A stretch of 64,000 nt of DNA from Apostichopus parvimensis (GCA_000934455.1 KN889449.1:62001-126000); one strand, 5' to 3'; numbered from the stretch's first letter, positions 49,201 through 60,610 are shown. A program made the numbers and translations. Notes: a model not told the origin generated them from the letters alone.

Positions 49201-49859
49201 CATCCTAAAAACATGGATGTATTACCCTGCTGAAAGGTTTGTTTTTGTACATATATGTAACAGATAACCATTTGTTTTGTCTAAACTCTGTTTATCTGTA
49301 AACTTTTGTGTACTTTAGAACGACATATAAAACAGCTAACCAGTGAAGCCTCAGAAATAAATCAGACTTCTGATGACAATCAGTAGCGAGGTCCAAGTCT
49401 ACAAAATGTTAAGCTCAGTAGGAAAATAAAACATCTTTCCGGAATTGGCTGATCGGTTTGCGCTTCCAATCAATGTTGACCTATACCGATGCAAAGAATA
49501 ATGAAATGTACAGCAACTGCTTACTGTTGCAGTTAACCCAAGTCCATATCATAGGATTATTTCACAAGCTATTTGTTCTTGTATTGATAACAATGTCACT
49601 GTCAAATTAAAAGGATATCTAGGACACGTTGACTGTTAAAATTTTACTCCTAAATACTCCAACCATCATTTTACTTATACATAACTACCAATACTGTAAT
49701 TGGTGAACTTAACATAGTGTATAACAAAATGACGATTGTCAACAACTTTTTCTACCACAACTGATAAACCCTAAATGCATAAAACCACTTAAAAGGTACT
49801 CCTATATAGACCTCACCGTGTGCATGAGAGACTTGAATTATTTGCATGTTAAGTTTTGG
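49201..49859. other. no recognisable gene (3' flank of the SET/recombinase-like gene)
   Basis: AT-rich. No poly(A) signal could be tied to the minus-strand gene with confidence. Confidence 0.35.
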
Positions 49860-51001
49860 AAGGTCTTCCACAATCTTTTTCTCTGGGATTGGCAAGGGAC
49901 AAGAAGGATTTATGTGAAACAAAGTATAGGTGTAGTAGTAACAATAATACAAAGACCATGATGAAAGGTGCTATAAGTGTGACAAAACTCAATGGATCGC
50001 TTTTCCTATTTTGGTTCCGGATGAAGTCTTTAATGTTCCTCCACATCCTAGATTGTAGTGTCGGCTCAGCATTTCTAGCAGTCATGATCTTGTCTTTCCA
50101 AGATGTTTCTTCTTCAAAAACGATTCTTTAATATTCTTGCTATAACTTGCTTTTCCTCTGTGGTCCATGGCTTCTTCATTGTTTTCTTTTTTTGTCTTCT
50201 TTACACGTGACCAATTCAAACCCTGTATATATAATGAGATTTCCAAAAAAAAAATCTTAAAGTTCATTAATGATCTTGTTGAAGTTGTAACACATTACAA
50301 TAAGAAACTGGTAATAACCTTTCAAATTCACAATTGATAACATTTGCATACCTTCACTTGCTTTGACCTTGGAGCCTGTGTAATCAGATGCAGTGGATGA
50401 CACCGCACTAGTACTGTTATCATCTTCAACGCCTTCATGAAGTGGGACCTCTGGAAAGTGGATAATTGTTACCAATTAGCACATCATCATTAGTACTGTT
50501 TGGCAAAAAGTTTTCTTCAAACTATTTACAGTTAATTGCAATGCATGTGAGATTACATCATAAAAGAAATTTAATCAAGTCCTGACTCTGCAGATAAAGT
50601 TGGAATACTGCTTAGGCAAAATTGCGAAAGCCGTCACTACCAAGGCTCCTCCTTAGACAAAGGTGCAGCTTAAAGCTGAAATCTTTCAATATCATGTTTA
50701 ATGGTCATGACTGAAAAAAGCAGAAACTTGTAGGAACGCTGAGTTCACATGTTCCTGGACTACACATTACAGTCATATAGTAACATACCTGATAAGCATT
50801 AATGCAGGTGGATGAATTTGTGTTCACATCAATTACACCTCTCTAATGTACTGATGAGTAATGTAATGAAGGGTGTAATGATGGATTCTTGTATCATCCT
50901 GGACAAATCATCGCTCGTCCCCTTACTACTTGAAGTACAGAATTTAATAAAGGAAAACAGTCTGCTGCTTCTTCGAACTCAAGACAAGAAAGTATTATTA
51001 C

Positions 51002-52170
51002 CTTCATCAGGCTGTAATTGGATTTCATCCAAGCTCCAACTAAATTTTGGAGGTTGCCATTCTCTATGTTGAACAAAACTTTGGACACTTTTGTCACTTG
51101 CAACGTCTGATCAGGTAATCTGTAGTATTCTCTGTGCGTCCATGAAACGAGCAATGATGTCAAGTTCATTGTCTTTTAAGTTCATTATTAGGCAAACTCT
51201 AGCAATGTGCTTGCGAAAGCTTGTCGATGTTACATATTCAGGATGGATCGCTCCACAATTCCTGGCATGTGTTCTAATCACATCAGGTCCTCTGTTATGA
51301 CCTTCACTGTGCAATGTTGGAACAATTTACGGATTTCTCTCCAAAACACCAGCCTCTCTTCTTCTCTGGTAGAGTACATCCAATGCTTCTTCAACTCGTT
51401 TGTCATTAACACTGGAACAGTTCTAGTTTTGTTTCCGATTATCTCTACTCGCCACAGTACTTTGCATAGCTCCTGTTCCAATTTTGATGATCCTTCTACC
51501 GCAACTCCATTGTATTCAACTACCATGCGGCTAACTTCTCTTAATTTCGTTCTCATATATGTATACTGGTCTTTATCATGATCAAGTTTTAAGGCCAGCT
51601 TTTCTGCGAGCTGTCTGGTTAACGTGTCTGCTTTAATGAAATGTGCAACGCCTTCCTCATGACATCTTAGACGTGAAAAAATTTCTCCAGTTATATTGGT
51701 TAGGCCAAATTCGGGCAACATCATTTTCCCTTCTTTGATGTAATTCCTCCTCTTTGCTGGTTTTGCATTTTGTGCGTGTACATGCTTTCTTAATCACTTT
51801 TGACGTAATAGCCAAAGCAATCACTGCATGGTAAGTAATCATCTGGGTCTGCTGTGAAATTTGGCCGTTAAACTGGAATCAAAACTCCTTGGTTTTCTTT
51901 CGTAACTTTTTGCATTGTGTAAAAAAGTTTCGATAATTTGTAATTTTTGTAAGTCTTTCAGCCTTCAGCTCTGGGTCTTTAGTTGCCAGCCATTGATTAA
52001 CTTCTGGCTCATCCTTATGTTCCTTAAATTCAGAGAGATGTTGAGGCAATTTTGCTTTGCTTGTTTGGCAAAATGGGCAATATGCACTCTTATCGTATTT
52101 CCTTTTTCTGGCATTATTTGTTTGCAACACCTGAATCCCACATGATCTGCTTCATGATGATGAGTCACAA
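51002..52170 (-). pseudogene. zinc-finger plus tyrosine-recombinase-like region
   Basis: From 52130 the minus strand reads KRKYDKSAYCPFCQTSKAKL (C..C...H finger-like), then near 51835 'DDYLPCSDCFGYYVKSD', then 51724-51278 a long helical region ('LREVSRMVVEYNGVAVEGSS', 'KLEQELCKVLWRVEIIGNKT'), then 'DVIRTHARNCGAIHPEYVTS', 'TSFRKHIARVCLIMNLKDNE', 'LDIIARFM', and after a short deletion 'HREYYRLPDQTLQVTKVSKV'. In intact relatives I recall '(R)K(H/Y)IAT...L...LARH(L/M)GH(D)IRVHR(D/E)FYRL'. Arg...GH...Tyr in this order is the box-II arrangement of tyrosine recombinases. Ends at donor GATGAAG|GTAATA (51001), in phase with exon 50352-50450. Enzymatic role is inference. Confidence 0.5.
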
Positions 52171-52439
52171 TTGGTGTTTTCTTGAGGGCATTGGTTGTTC
52201 ATTTCTGATGAGCTGGATACACAATCAGTTTGTTCTTCACAGTACTTTTTTGGAATTGTGAGATGAACATTTTCTGCTTGAAGAGCTTGATACACAACAA
52301 CTACTGTGTGTGATTCGGAGTAAGGGTATGACATAACTTTCTCCATCCTCAGAATATTCAGATTCAGGCACATAGTCATCACTATGAGAAGACTCAGATT
52401 CTGACTCACTGGTTGAGGCATCACTTTCAGAGACTTCAT

Positions 52440-53215
52440 TGACCATAACTATGGAACATGTTTCAGGCCTTTAGCAGATATGTCATGAGTTGTGAATCAA
52501 TGGTTGAGGCATTGCATACCAAGGAGTCCTCAGTGTCCATGAGCAGGGAACATATTTCAGATCCTATGGCTGACATATTCTTTTCCTGAGAATTGAGATC
52601 TTTCAGTTTCCAAGTTCAGGACCAGAAAGCTCACTAAAATATGCTTCATTGGAGTCTCTTTCCTCAAAATATCTGGTGCAAACTTCATATCATCAAGCAG
52701 TCATGGGTTGTGAATCAGATATTAAAGCAGAGCTGTTTGAGGAGTCTTCAGTGTCCATGAGTAATGAACATATTTCAGATCCTTCAACTGATATGTCCTT
52801 TTCTGGAGATGATGATCGTTTTTCATTTCGTTCCTTAACAGTCTTGGGTTGTGAGTCACAGTTTAAGGCATTGCTGTTTGAGGGGTCCTGAGTGTGCATT
52901 ACCGATGAACTTATTTTAGCGCCTATAGTTGATATGCCCTTTTCCTGAGATGATGGATCTCTCTTCTTTTTGTTCATTAGCATTGATGGGTTGTGAGTCA
53001 CTAGTTGAGACATCGCCATATCAGGGTTCTTTAGTGTCCATCACCAACGAAAATGTTTCAAGCCCTTCGGCTGATATCTTTGTGGGAGATGATGATTCGT
53101 TCTCATTTTGTTCACTCTCATTCATTGGTTTAGGGTCACTGGTTGATGCATGGCTCTCTGGTGAGTCCTCTGTGTCTATGACTGACGAAATTAACTCTGA
53201 GTGTTGATCTCAAAT
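52440..53215 (-). repeat. about 150-bp imperfect tandem repeats coding an acidic/serine linker
   Basis: About five units on the minus strand repeat a peptide pattern 'VMDTEDSSNSNA-TSDSQPM--NEQNE-RSSSPEKDISAEG'. On DNA level the plus strand repeats 'tgtccatga', 'gaacatatttcagatcct', 'gatatg.ccttttc.gagatgatg' and 'gggttgtgagtca'. Units have diverged and some carry stops. The length varies through small deletions, as expected of a disordered linker. Confidence 0.75.
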
Positions 53216-54005
53216 TGTCTATTTCAGTGATGACAATATGTGCCTGTCATATTCAGCAAAGTTAGTATACATACTTGAGTCTGAGTAATGAGTGTCCTTT
53301 CAATGATGTTGATAGTTTCAAACATAGTTTCACTGACTGAATTCCTGTCTGAGTTGATAACTCAGTCAGAACTACTTAATGCTGATGATGAATAAAGTCA
53401 ATAACTTAAGAAACCCAAATCAAGCAGGTTGTTTCTTTACTGACTGTTCACATTACCTGAGCACATTTTATATTATATAAAGACAATCAGCATACATACA
53501 CAGCAAACATTATAGATTATTCTGAGAGAGATGCAACTAAATGTGATCTCTTTGAATATCCTATAAACTCAAGACGAGTTGCAACGTTGATTGGTTCCAT
53601 ATTTGCTCCACTACTTTGCTACTTTGTATGAATGTGCTAAACACAAAGTCAGATAGCATATAATACTATGTACAAAGTTACCTATCTTACAGTTGAGCTG
53701 AGAATAGCTTCTTCATACTATTTAACATTATAATGAATACAATCAAAACATGACATGAAAGTAAACTTCATATGTTACTCAAGCAACAAGAAGAATATTA
53801 AAGAGTAGCAAATGTTGGAAACATTCACTTTCATGAAGTACAAGACTACTTAAACTGGGTTGCATTTTATTCATAGAAAGCAAAGGATTTTCTCATAAAG
53901 GTATTGTAGATTTAAAGTTGCAATATGAAGTGTTGAACACTTGCTTCATTCTCATGATTGCCAGTAACATACTTATAGCATAACCTACATTTTTACCTTA
54001 GCTTA
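53216..54005. other. intron-like DNA of the SET/recombinase-like gene
   Basis: No coding segment seen between the SET exons and the repeat linker. Confidence 0.35.
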
Positions 54006-54977
54006 GTCGTATAGCAGCTCCTCACCCTCTGCTATGTCAGTGAGGGCTAAAAAGGCATATTACTGGTGTGCCTTCAATCAAGAGATAGATGGCTTCACGT
54101 TTACTTCATTTTTCTCCCCGTGGTTTACCAACCGTCCCAATATAGGCACTGTCTCTGGTTTTTCTGTTGCATCAATAGTATTTAAGATTTAAGAAAATAA
54201 GGTCCATATTATGAAATACCATCAAGTCTACTCTTGATTAATCCTGTAACTTTTAGGATTAATAGTTTGATTCAAATATGAGTGCTTGTTTGGGTGATTG
54301 TTTACATGTCACTTACTGCAGACAGCAATGTAAAAAGTTATTGAAAACTCAAAAATCTCAGGATTCCAATTCACTTTACAAATTGGAGTTTGGGTTTCAT
54401 TGTTTTGACTAGTGTATAAATATGGAACAGCTAATATCTCTTCAGGCTTATTCATGTGAATTATTTACCCATATTTGAAACCACAGGTTACATATGTTCA
54501 GTGCTATTATTGCTGTATTTGACCATGTTCAGACTGCACCATGCATTTGAACTTTAGTACATTGTGTGTTATTGCATAATTGCAACTGCATCCAATATGC
54601 AATGCAAAAATATTAAAAGATTTTTGTAATGTGCTTTTGAAGTACTAGAAGTATGCAGCAAACTATTTTGCATGCAAACATTGTTTCAAATATATAGCAC
54701 GCTGTTCAAGATGAATTGGCGAACTCCTTTATATTTGCACTCAGGCAGACAAGTAAATAATTTGTTAAAGAGTAGAATAGTACATGTTCTCACAAAAGAA
54801 TCATTTGGTATTGAACTCACCAGAACTCCTCTCCTTTTAATGAAATGAAAAATGTAAAGCCCGATGACCCTTCTTCCTTTTCAAGCTTACCTCCTTCATT
54901 AACTGACAGAAGCTATCCAACATACTGCAGTAGAAACTCTCCTTTGTAAAATTTGAGCTTTGCAAACACTCCTCTGC
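54006..54977 (-). pseudogene. SET domain (SET8/KMT5A-like) exons
   Basis: Two exons. Upstream exon 54821-54977 (acceptor 'ttcttctctgttctag', donor TTCTG|GTGAGT) carries the N-terminal SET strand 'GRGVFAKLKFYKGEFLLQYV' and the 'FTFFIS-KG' strand. The downstream exon carries 'IDAT', the 'GRLVNHG' cofactor motif (usually NHS) and 'GEELLYD' (usually ELxYDY). A histone-lysine methyltransferase fold is therefore clear. In this copy a TAG follows 'QYVG' where Glu is expected, one frame slip lies near 54052, a TAA takes the place of the final catalytic-region Tyr, and the second acceptor looks mutated. So this copy should not yield an active enzyme. Nuclear location is expected from the family only. 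Confidence 0.7.
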
Positions 54978-55863
54978 CTAGAACAGAGAAGAAAATCAAA
55001 GTTATTGTTAGAAAGTTCACTGCTGGTTCTATCAAGATCAGTAGCTGCACCTTCCCAACATTCAAGAAAATCGTCATAAAACCCAAATTGTGAAAATCCA
55101 CACAATTTCAAACGCAGCTGTCAGTTTTAATAGCCACTCATTCTGTGCTCGGTAGAAAGGGTGTGCAATAAAATGCCTTCACACCACATCCATACTTACA
55201 GCACAAGCAGTATAAAACTGAATTGCATACCTTTTTGTGGTATTTCTTTGACATAAATTCCATCTCTATCGTTTTTCGTTTTACCGTGGAAATGGCAACA
55301 TCTTCTGGTTTCTCCTCTTTTCCTAATATTGTGTGTGAACGTGAAAAAAATATTTCATTTAATTGCAACATTTTCAAATCTACTTTTCGCAGAAGACATA
55401 ATGTATGTTAGATTAAACAGAAGTAGTTTAAAGGTAATCCATATTTCTTTGGCCCTGTAGAAAATAGTAGCTACTTCATACACTCACCGCAGAACATGAT
55501 GATAGAAGTGGGGAAAGTTAACAATATACTTGGATGTTACTGTTACGAAGTAAAAAGCTTTTTAAAGAAAAATCAAACTTTCGGGGATAGTTTCAGCATC
55601 ATCCCTAAATACATTTTCTTCCAACTTATACCAACAAATACAGGTGTACACAAGGGATGGGATACTATTTGCTTACCAGGTTTTATAGCAACTTCAATGT
55701 ATATTACCACCAAGTACACTATGATAATTATCAGACAGTGGAGTATAGTGGCTAAACTGACGACCAATATCCATTCACCAGCACATTTCATTCGTTGCAT
55801 TGCAGAGAAAAGAAATGGAAAACTCAAACAAAATCTATCAAACTGTATGACTTTTAGGTCCAA

Positions 55864-56509
55864 TTCATCTTAATGCTAATATTATCTGAAACAGAAACAT
55901 CATTGCTAAATTAGGCTTGCCATGCAGTATTGTTGTATGCCTTACACATCCGTTGAAGTTTAGTTGTTAGAAATTGCCATTTGTCTATAAAGGGAACAAG
56001 CAATCTGGAAGGGTATTTTTTTTTACATGTTAAACAATCACAGCAATTTCCATTTTGGCTGTATATTAAGTGTGTCATAGTGTCTGGCTGTACTTCTGCA
56101 AAGGACTTTAATATGCTAACTACAGGTGATTGTTACTATCCATCTGACCAAAGACCTATTGCACGGTACAAATCTGTATTTCAGAAAATTCAAAGTTGTT
56201 TTCACTCATTGCAAAGTGATATGTGTAATGCTTAAAGGTGAATTTATGAAAAGGTACTTGAATTTAATGTTTTAATACCTACGTAGTTTGGTTCACTATG
56301 ACAATGTCAGTTATATCGCTAATTATAATTCTTTTGTGGTTATTTTATTCATCTGATATTCTGGTGAAATGACCTCTGTCTAAAATTTAACTCACAATAT
56401 CTCTTTCTTCCTATGAGCCTCTTTATATGACCACTGTCCGAACAGTAGGAATGTATTCTTGAACCAGCGGTTGAGAGTAGTAAACCAGCAAATCAGAGAA
56501 TCAGAGAAC
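55864..56509. other. no recognisable gene
   Basis: Upstream of the minus-strand gene. No promoter motif could be named. Confidence 0.35.
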
Positions 56510-57226
56510 TGTGTTAGTTTAGATGAACACACACATATCATAGGCACACAGCACACATAGAGTTCATGCAGCAGATGAGAAAACCTTCTTAGTTTAAACC
56601 TACTATAGCCATGCAATTATTTCATAATGAAACAGTAGAATATAACTTAAACATTTAAAATACAATAGTTTAGCATGACAATGAAACATCAACACAGTAA
56701 AGATTGACTATCTAATAGCAATGCGTAATGAAACGTCAACACAGTAAAAGATTGAGTATCTAATAGGGAATATCTACAATACAGGCACACAACGCACAGG
56801 AATCAGTGCTAGTTTTCATCTACTGTAGCCATGCAATTATTTCATGATTTAACAGATGAATATGAATTGCCATTTGGCGTCAAATATCATCACAGGCACA
56901 CAGAGAGTTGGGGAAAGTGTGCTAGATTAAACCTACTGTATTATTATTAATGCCATGCAATTATTTAATAATGAGACAGTTGAATACAACTTTAACATTT
57001 AACATTACATAATTGATGAATCCTATGAAAATCAACAATAGTAAAGATTGACTATCTAATAAGGGATATATCTTCCATACAGTGTCGTAGGAACACAGCA
57101 CACAGATAGGTGAACCATCAGAAGGGAAAACTCTGCTAATTTAGACCTACTGTACTATATTGCCCATGTAATTATTGAATTATGAAACAGGTGAAAAATA
57201 ACTTAACATTTACCATAAAATAGGAC
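56510..57226 (+). repeat. about 215-bp tandem repeat array, left part
   Basis: Units share 'tagtttaaacctactgta', 'gccatgcaattatttaataa', 'acagttgaatataactt', 'gtaaagattgactatctaat' and 'ggaacacagcacacaga'. The 'ccatg.aattatt' anchor falls near 56610, 56830, 56952 and 57165 (spacings about 220, 122, 213), so one unit is shortened. The array resumes after the hAT element. Confidence 0.8.
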
Positions 57227-57708
57227 CAGGGATGTAAGCCTTCCGTATTGATACGGAAATCAGGTTTTTTTTAAATTCCAATAACGTTCCACAAAATTTT
57301 TCGAATATCAAAGACACAACGCGGCCAAAATGCCTGGCCCGTTGCAGGAAGCTAACTTCAATTTTTCACTCATCGATCAACCAAAATACCATTTCCTGTT
57401 ACACATCGCATTGCACTGTACAACATTGTGCCATGTGAACATCGTTGCGTACGTGCGAACTTGAAATCGCCGTAGCTCATTTCTGTCTTTGAAAAACCTT
57501 GCCTCATTCACGTTGATTGGACTGCTAATTCATATTTTCTAAACTGGTGGTGCTGGACATAAGTTTCGGAAATGAACGCTTGTGATATTTATGAGCGACG
57601 GAAATCTACGGGATACGCGTATGATAGTCGATATTCGTGATCGCATTCGAATGTGAGACTGATTTTTATTCCTGAGTTCGCTGCGTCGTATTCGTAAGTT
57701 TGAGGTAG

Positions 57709-57840
57709 CCTAACATAACGATAGTGTGTAAGTAGTCAGAACTAGGAGTAGGCTGTGTTAGCGCTTATACTTTTGAGCTAGCCTAACATAACGATAGTGT
57801 GTAAGTAGTCAGTGCTAGGAGTAGGATGTGTTAGCGATAC
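57709..57840 (+). repeat. 73-bp tandem duplication in the hAT 5' region
   Basis: 'gcctaacataacgatagtgt' plus 'gtaagtagtcag' and 'taggagtagg.tgtgttagcg' occurs twice in direct tandem (about 57709 and 57782), just upstream of the transposase start. Confidence 0.85.
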
Positions 57841-57913
57841 TACTTACTGTGTACAATGTTACTGGTGTGAAAGTTAGCATAACAGTAGTACTAGAACATC
57901 GATAGTTTAAAAA

Positions 57914-60119
57914 ATGGAGCTTGATAGAACAGCAGACATTCGTAAGGTGGATCATGGGATAAAGAACAGATGGAAATGGAAATGGATGGAAGTGAAAGAT
58001 ACCAATGAGACATTTCTCAGTGATTACATGAGGAAGATTGACAAACCAGGCTTTGCAATATGTAAAATTTGCAACCGTGATATAAATTACGACAGTGGTG
58101 GGAAGAGAGATTTGGTAGCACACATTATGAAGAAGAAACACCGAGAAAGAAGCAACATACAAAAGACAAATACTGTTCTTCCAGCCATGTTTATGTGTCC
58201 TGTTGCATCTACCAGTAGCATTACAAACAGCGACAGTTCAAACAAAACTTGCACTGAAATGCCCTATGGAGTAGCTCCGAATGTGCATAAACACATTTGA
58301 ATGTTCGAGGAAAGTTCGTGTGGAGACACAGCCAAATATTACTTTTGCAGATAGGAAGGCCAATGCCGAAGCTATGATAGTGAGTTTTGGGGCAGAGAAT
58401 TCGCTAACCTTTACAGTGAAATGAAAGATTATAAAGCTCGCCCAAGCATTAGCAAAGGATCCGCGTGTTCTTCAAGATCTGTCGAAGGAAAGGACAACCT
58501 TGGCATACAAGCTAAAAGAGGGTGTTGCAGAAGTGACGCATCAACGTATAGTCGAAGAATTGAGAAGCACACCTTTCTCAATCAACCTAGATGAGTGCAA
58601 CAATCGAGCAAATAATAAAGTCCTCACTGTTCTGGTATCTCATTTCTCTGACAGTCGGGGAGAATGTGTCGTCCAACATTATGCATCAATAGAGATAACT
58701 GTAGTGAATGCAGACACTGTATATCATGCAGCAGTAAAGATGTTATCTAGAGATGAGATCCCACTTGCCAATGTTGTGTCAAGTCTCAGTGACTCAGCTA
58801 CATACATGCGGGGACTTCATTCAGGGTTTGACAGAAATCCGAGGAATTCAAACCCAAATTTACTTGATGTTGATATATGTCATCATATGCACAACTGTGG
58901 TAAGAAATTTTGTGGTCACTTTAACAATCATGTCGAGTTCCTCTGCGATGACCTATACAATGACTTCAAATATTCCCCAGATTTGAGAGAGGTTTTTGAA
59001 GAGATATGTTTGTTATATGTTGTAGATTGTAAACTACCTCTTCAGAGGGTTGAACACAGGTGGCTTTCTACCTATGATAAAAGTGTGAGGAACTTTAATG
59101 TGTTAGACCAAGTGACTGTATTTTATTTTGCATGGGCGAGTTCAGCCCAGAAAACAAGTAACTTGATTCTTTACCGGCAACTAACATCATCCCTCTCAAC
59201 AATGGAACATGGTCGTTTAAATGTCATCATCCAGCAATTGCAGAGGAAAAAGGAAAGCAGAACAAGTCCCTTGAACTTGAAAAGCACTTGTTGAAACTCT
59301 CTCAGTTGCATGTTGGTAAAGAGGCAGAGCTGAATCTCCTGCGAATGAAGCCATACAGTGTCAAGTCCCTTCTCCTGCAAGTGGGAAAAGCATACTTAAG
59401 ACACTGGGCTATACATGCAAAAGAAGTTGCCTTTGAAGAACCATGTCCTGATGTGCCTGTCTGCATTGGATCCAAAAGCACAAGGAAATAGTAAAACTTT
59501 TGAATACTTCAAGGAACTTTGCAAGTTATTCAAACAACACATGAGCATAGAGCAACAGGGAGCCTATGAAAAAGCTGCAAGACAAATGCAAATTGATGAA
59601 CTTCCAGTACTCGGGGAGAATACCAGTCTTGACAGATGGTGGAATGAGGTGTTCAAGTCACATCCAGCCATGAAGCCGGCAGTTAAATGCGCCTTGTCGA
59701 TATTTACTGGACCACGTAAGGAACAGAGTTTCAGCATCATGAATGAAGTTATTTGTCATAAAACAAATCGTCTTCAAGTAAGCACCTTCGAAGCTATTCA
59801 GACAGTGAAATATGACCTTGAAGCAAGTCATCAAACACCTATTGAGAGATATCACAGGAAGGATAAGCTGAAGTCACCAGTTGACAGACATTTCTGCCAC
59901 CACATGCAAATATGACATCGTCAGCGCAAGAAAAAACAAGAAGCAAAACGGCAAGCGAAGCTGGCAAAAGGGACAGTCAAGAAACAAACCTGTGGTACAA
60001 ATGTGCACAAAGCTGCTGATGCAATAAACCAAAAAACAATCGCTCAGCAGCAGAAAGCACGAGACAAAGTTCTAAAGAAGTTTTTTACAGATTTCAGAAC
60101 ATGTTCTATAAAGTACTAA
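57914..60119 (+). pseudogene. hAT transposase (BED-like finger + hAT core)
   Basis: Starts MELDRTADIRKVDHGIKNRW. A BED/C2H2-like finger 'AICKICNRDINYD...HIMKKKH' lies at about residues 50-75. After an interruption near 58300-58440 the frame continues with 'DPRVLQDLSKERTTLAYKLK', 'TPFSINLDECNNRANNKVLT', 'SLSDSATYMRG', 'LDVDICHHMHNCGKKFC', 'FKYSPDLREVFEEICLLYVV' and 'VEHRWLSTYDKS', all usual for the hAT-like transposases common in fish and invertebrates. A slip near 59290 leads to the C-terminal part (59415-59915), with 'NTSLDRWWNEVF' and 'IFTGPRKEQSFSIMNEVI', the hAT dimerisation region. One TGA (59914) precedes a Lys-rich tail to TAA 60117-60119. About four breaks, so it is inactive despite intact ends. 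Related sequences could still mobilise it in trans. Confidence 0.7.
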
Positions 60120-60277
60120 ATAATTGCCACCATTTTTGTCGGCTGCCTCAAGGGGACTGTAATTATTAAAAATTCCTTTTTTTTAAAGACCCCTCCCCCA
60201 GGACGGCATTCACCCGGGGTCTCCGAATTGTTTGACTTATTTTTTTTTTTGGGGGGGGGGCTGCACTTACATCCCTG

Positions 60278-60610
60278 TAGGACATATATCTCCAACATTA
60301 CCATAGCAACACACCACACAGAGAGGTGAACCAGCAGAAAGGAAAACTGTGCTAGTTTAGACTAACTGTACTGTATCCCATGTAATTATTTGATAAAAAA
60401 AAGATAGATGTAACTTACCATTTAGCATTAAATAGTTAAGCATTCCTATAAACATTCCACAAAGTAAAAGATTGACTATTTAATAGGGGAGCTATATCTC
60501 CAATAATGTACCATAGGAACACAGCACATAGAGGTGAACCAACAGAAGGGAAAACTGGTAGTTTAGACCTACTGTACTGTAGCCATGTAAATGTCTGATA
60601 AAGAAACGGC
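60278..60610 (+). repeat. about 215-bp tandem repeat array, right part
   Basis: Resumes with 'taggacatatatctccaac' and repeats the same words as 56510-57226 ('aggtgaaccagcagaa.gga', 'agattgacta'). Anchors near 60368 and 60583. The short plus-strand frame at 60597 begins within this repeat. Confidence 0.75.

Larger units (their letters stand above)
49860..55863 (-). pseudogene. SET-domain + tyrosine-recombinase-like + Myb/SANT-like gene (decayed copy of an expanded family)
   Basis: Minus-strand order. (a) Exon 55677-55863, a hydrophobic N-terminus, phase-1 donor CCTG|GTAAGC. (b) Exon 55231-55322 (KEEKPEDVAISTVKRKTIEM...). (c) Exon 54821-54977 with 'GRGVFAKLKFYKGEFLLQYV' and 'GFTFFISLKGEEF'. 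(d) About 54006-54180 with 'IDATEKPETVPILGRLVNHG' and 'ALTDIAEGEELLYD'. Together c and d carry the SET8/KMT5A-type landmarks. (e) Acidic/Ser repeats, 52440-53215. (f) 'SESESESSHSDDYVPESEYS' and Cys/His motifs 'CPFCQ...HL', 'DDYLPCSDCFGYYVKSD'. (g) 51111-51724, recombinase-like. (h) Exon 50352-50450. (i) Myb-like exon 49950-50222 with 'KKPWTTEEKQVIARIL' and 'MWRNIKDFIRNQ'. Junctions a-b and g-h agree in phase. A stop replaces the residue after 'QYVG', one slip lies in d, a short deletion in g, slips in h/i. Whether a-d and e-i form one protein is inference, supported by order and my memory of such fusions. Confidence 0.55.
57227..60277 (+). mobile_element. hAT DNA transposon with intact ends
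   Basis: Perfect 12-bp terminal inverted repeats: CAGGGATGTAAG at the left end, CTTACATCCCTG at the right end. TAGGAC abuts both ends (57221-57226 and 60278-60283), covering six of the eight bases expected of a hAT target duplication. The element sits inside a tandem repeat array, which makes the ends certain. Length 3,051 bp with one transposase-like gene on the plus strand. A small 'ttccgtat-tg-atacggaa' hairpin lies just inside the left end. Confidence 0.85.

Noticed and set aside
49849-50085. Minus-strand frame with a transmembrane-like stretch after 'RNQNRKSD'
   Set aside because: It is the read-through end of the Myb-like exon; the hydrophobic run lies beyond the part that matches the family and has no independent support.
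52649-53207. Plus-strand frames across the acidic repeat array
   Set aside because: Antisense of the repeated linker; the minus-strand reading fits the gene order and composition.
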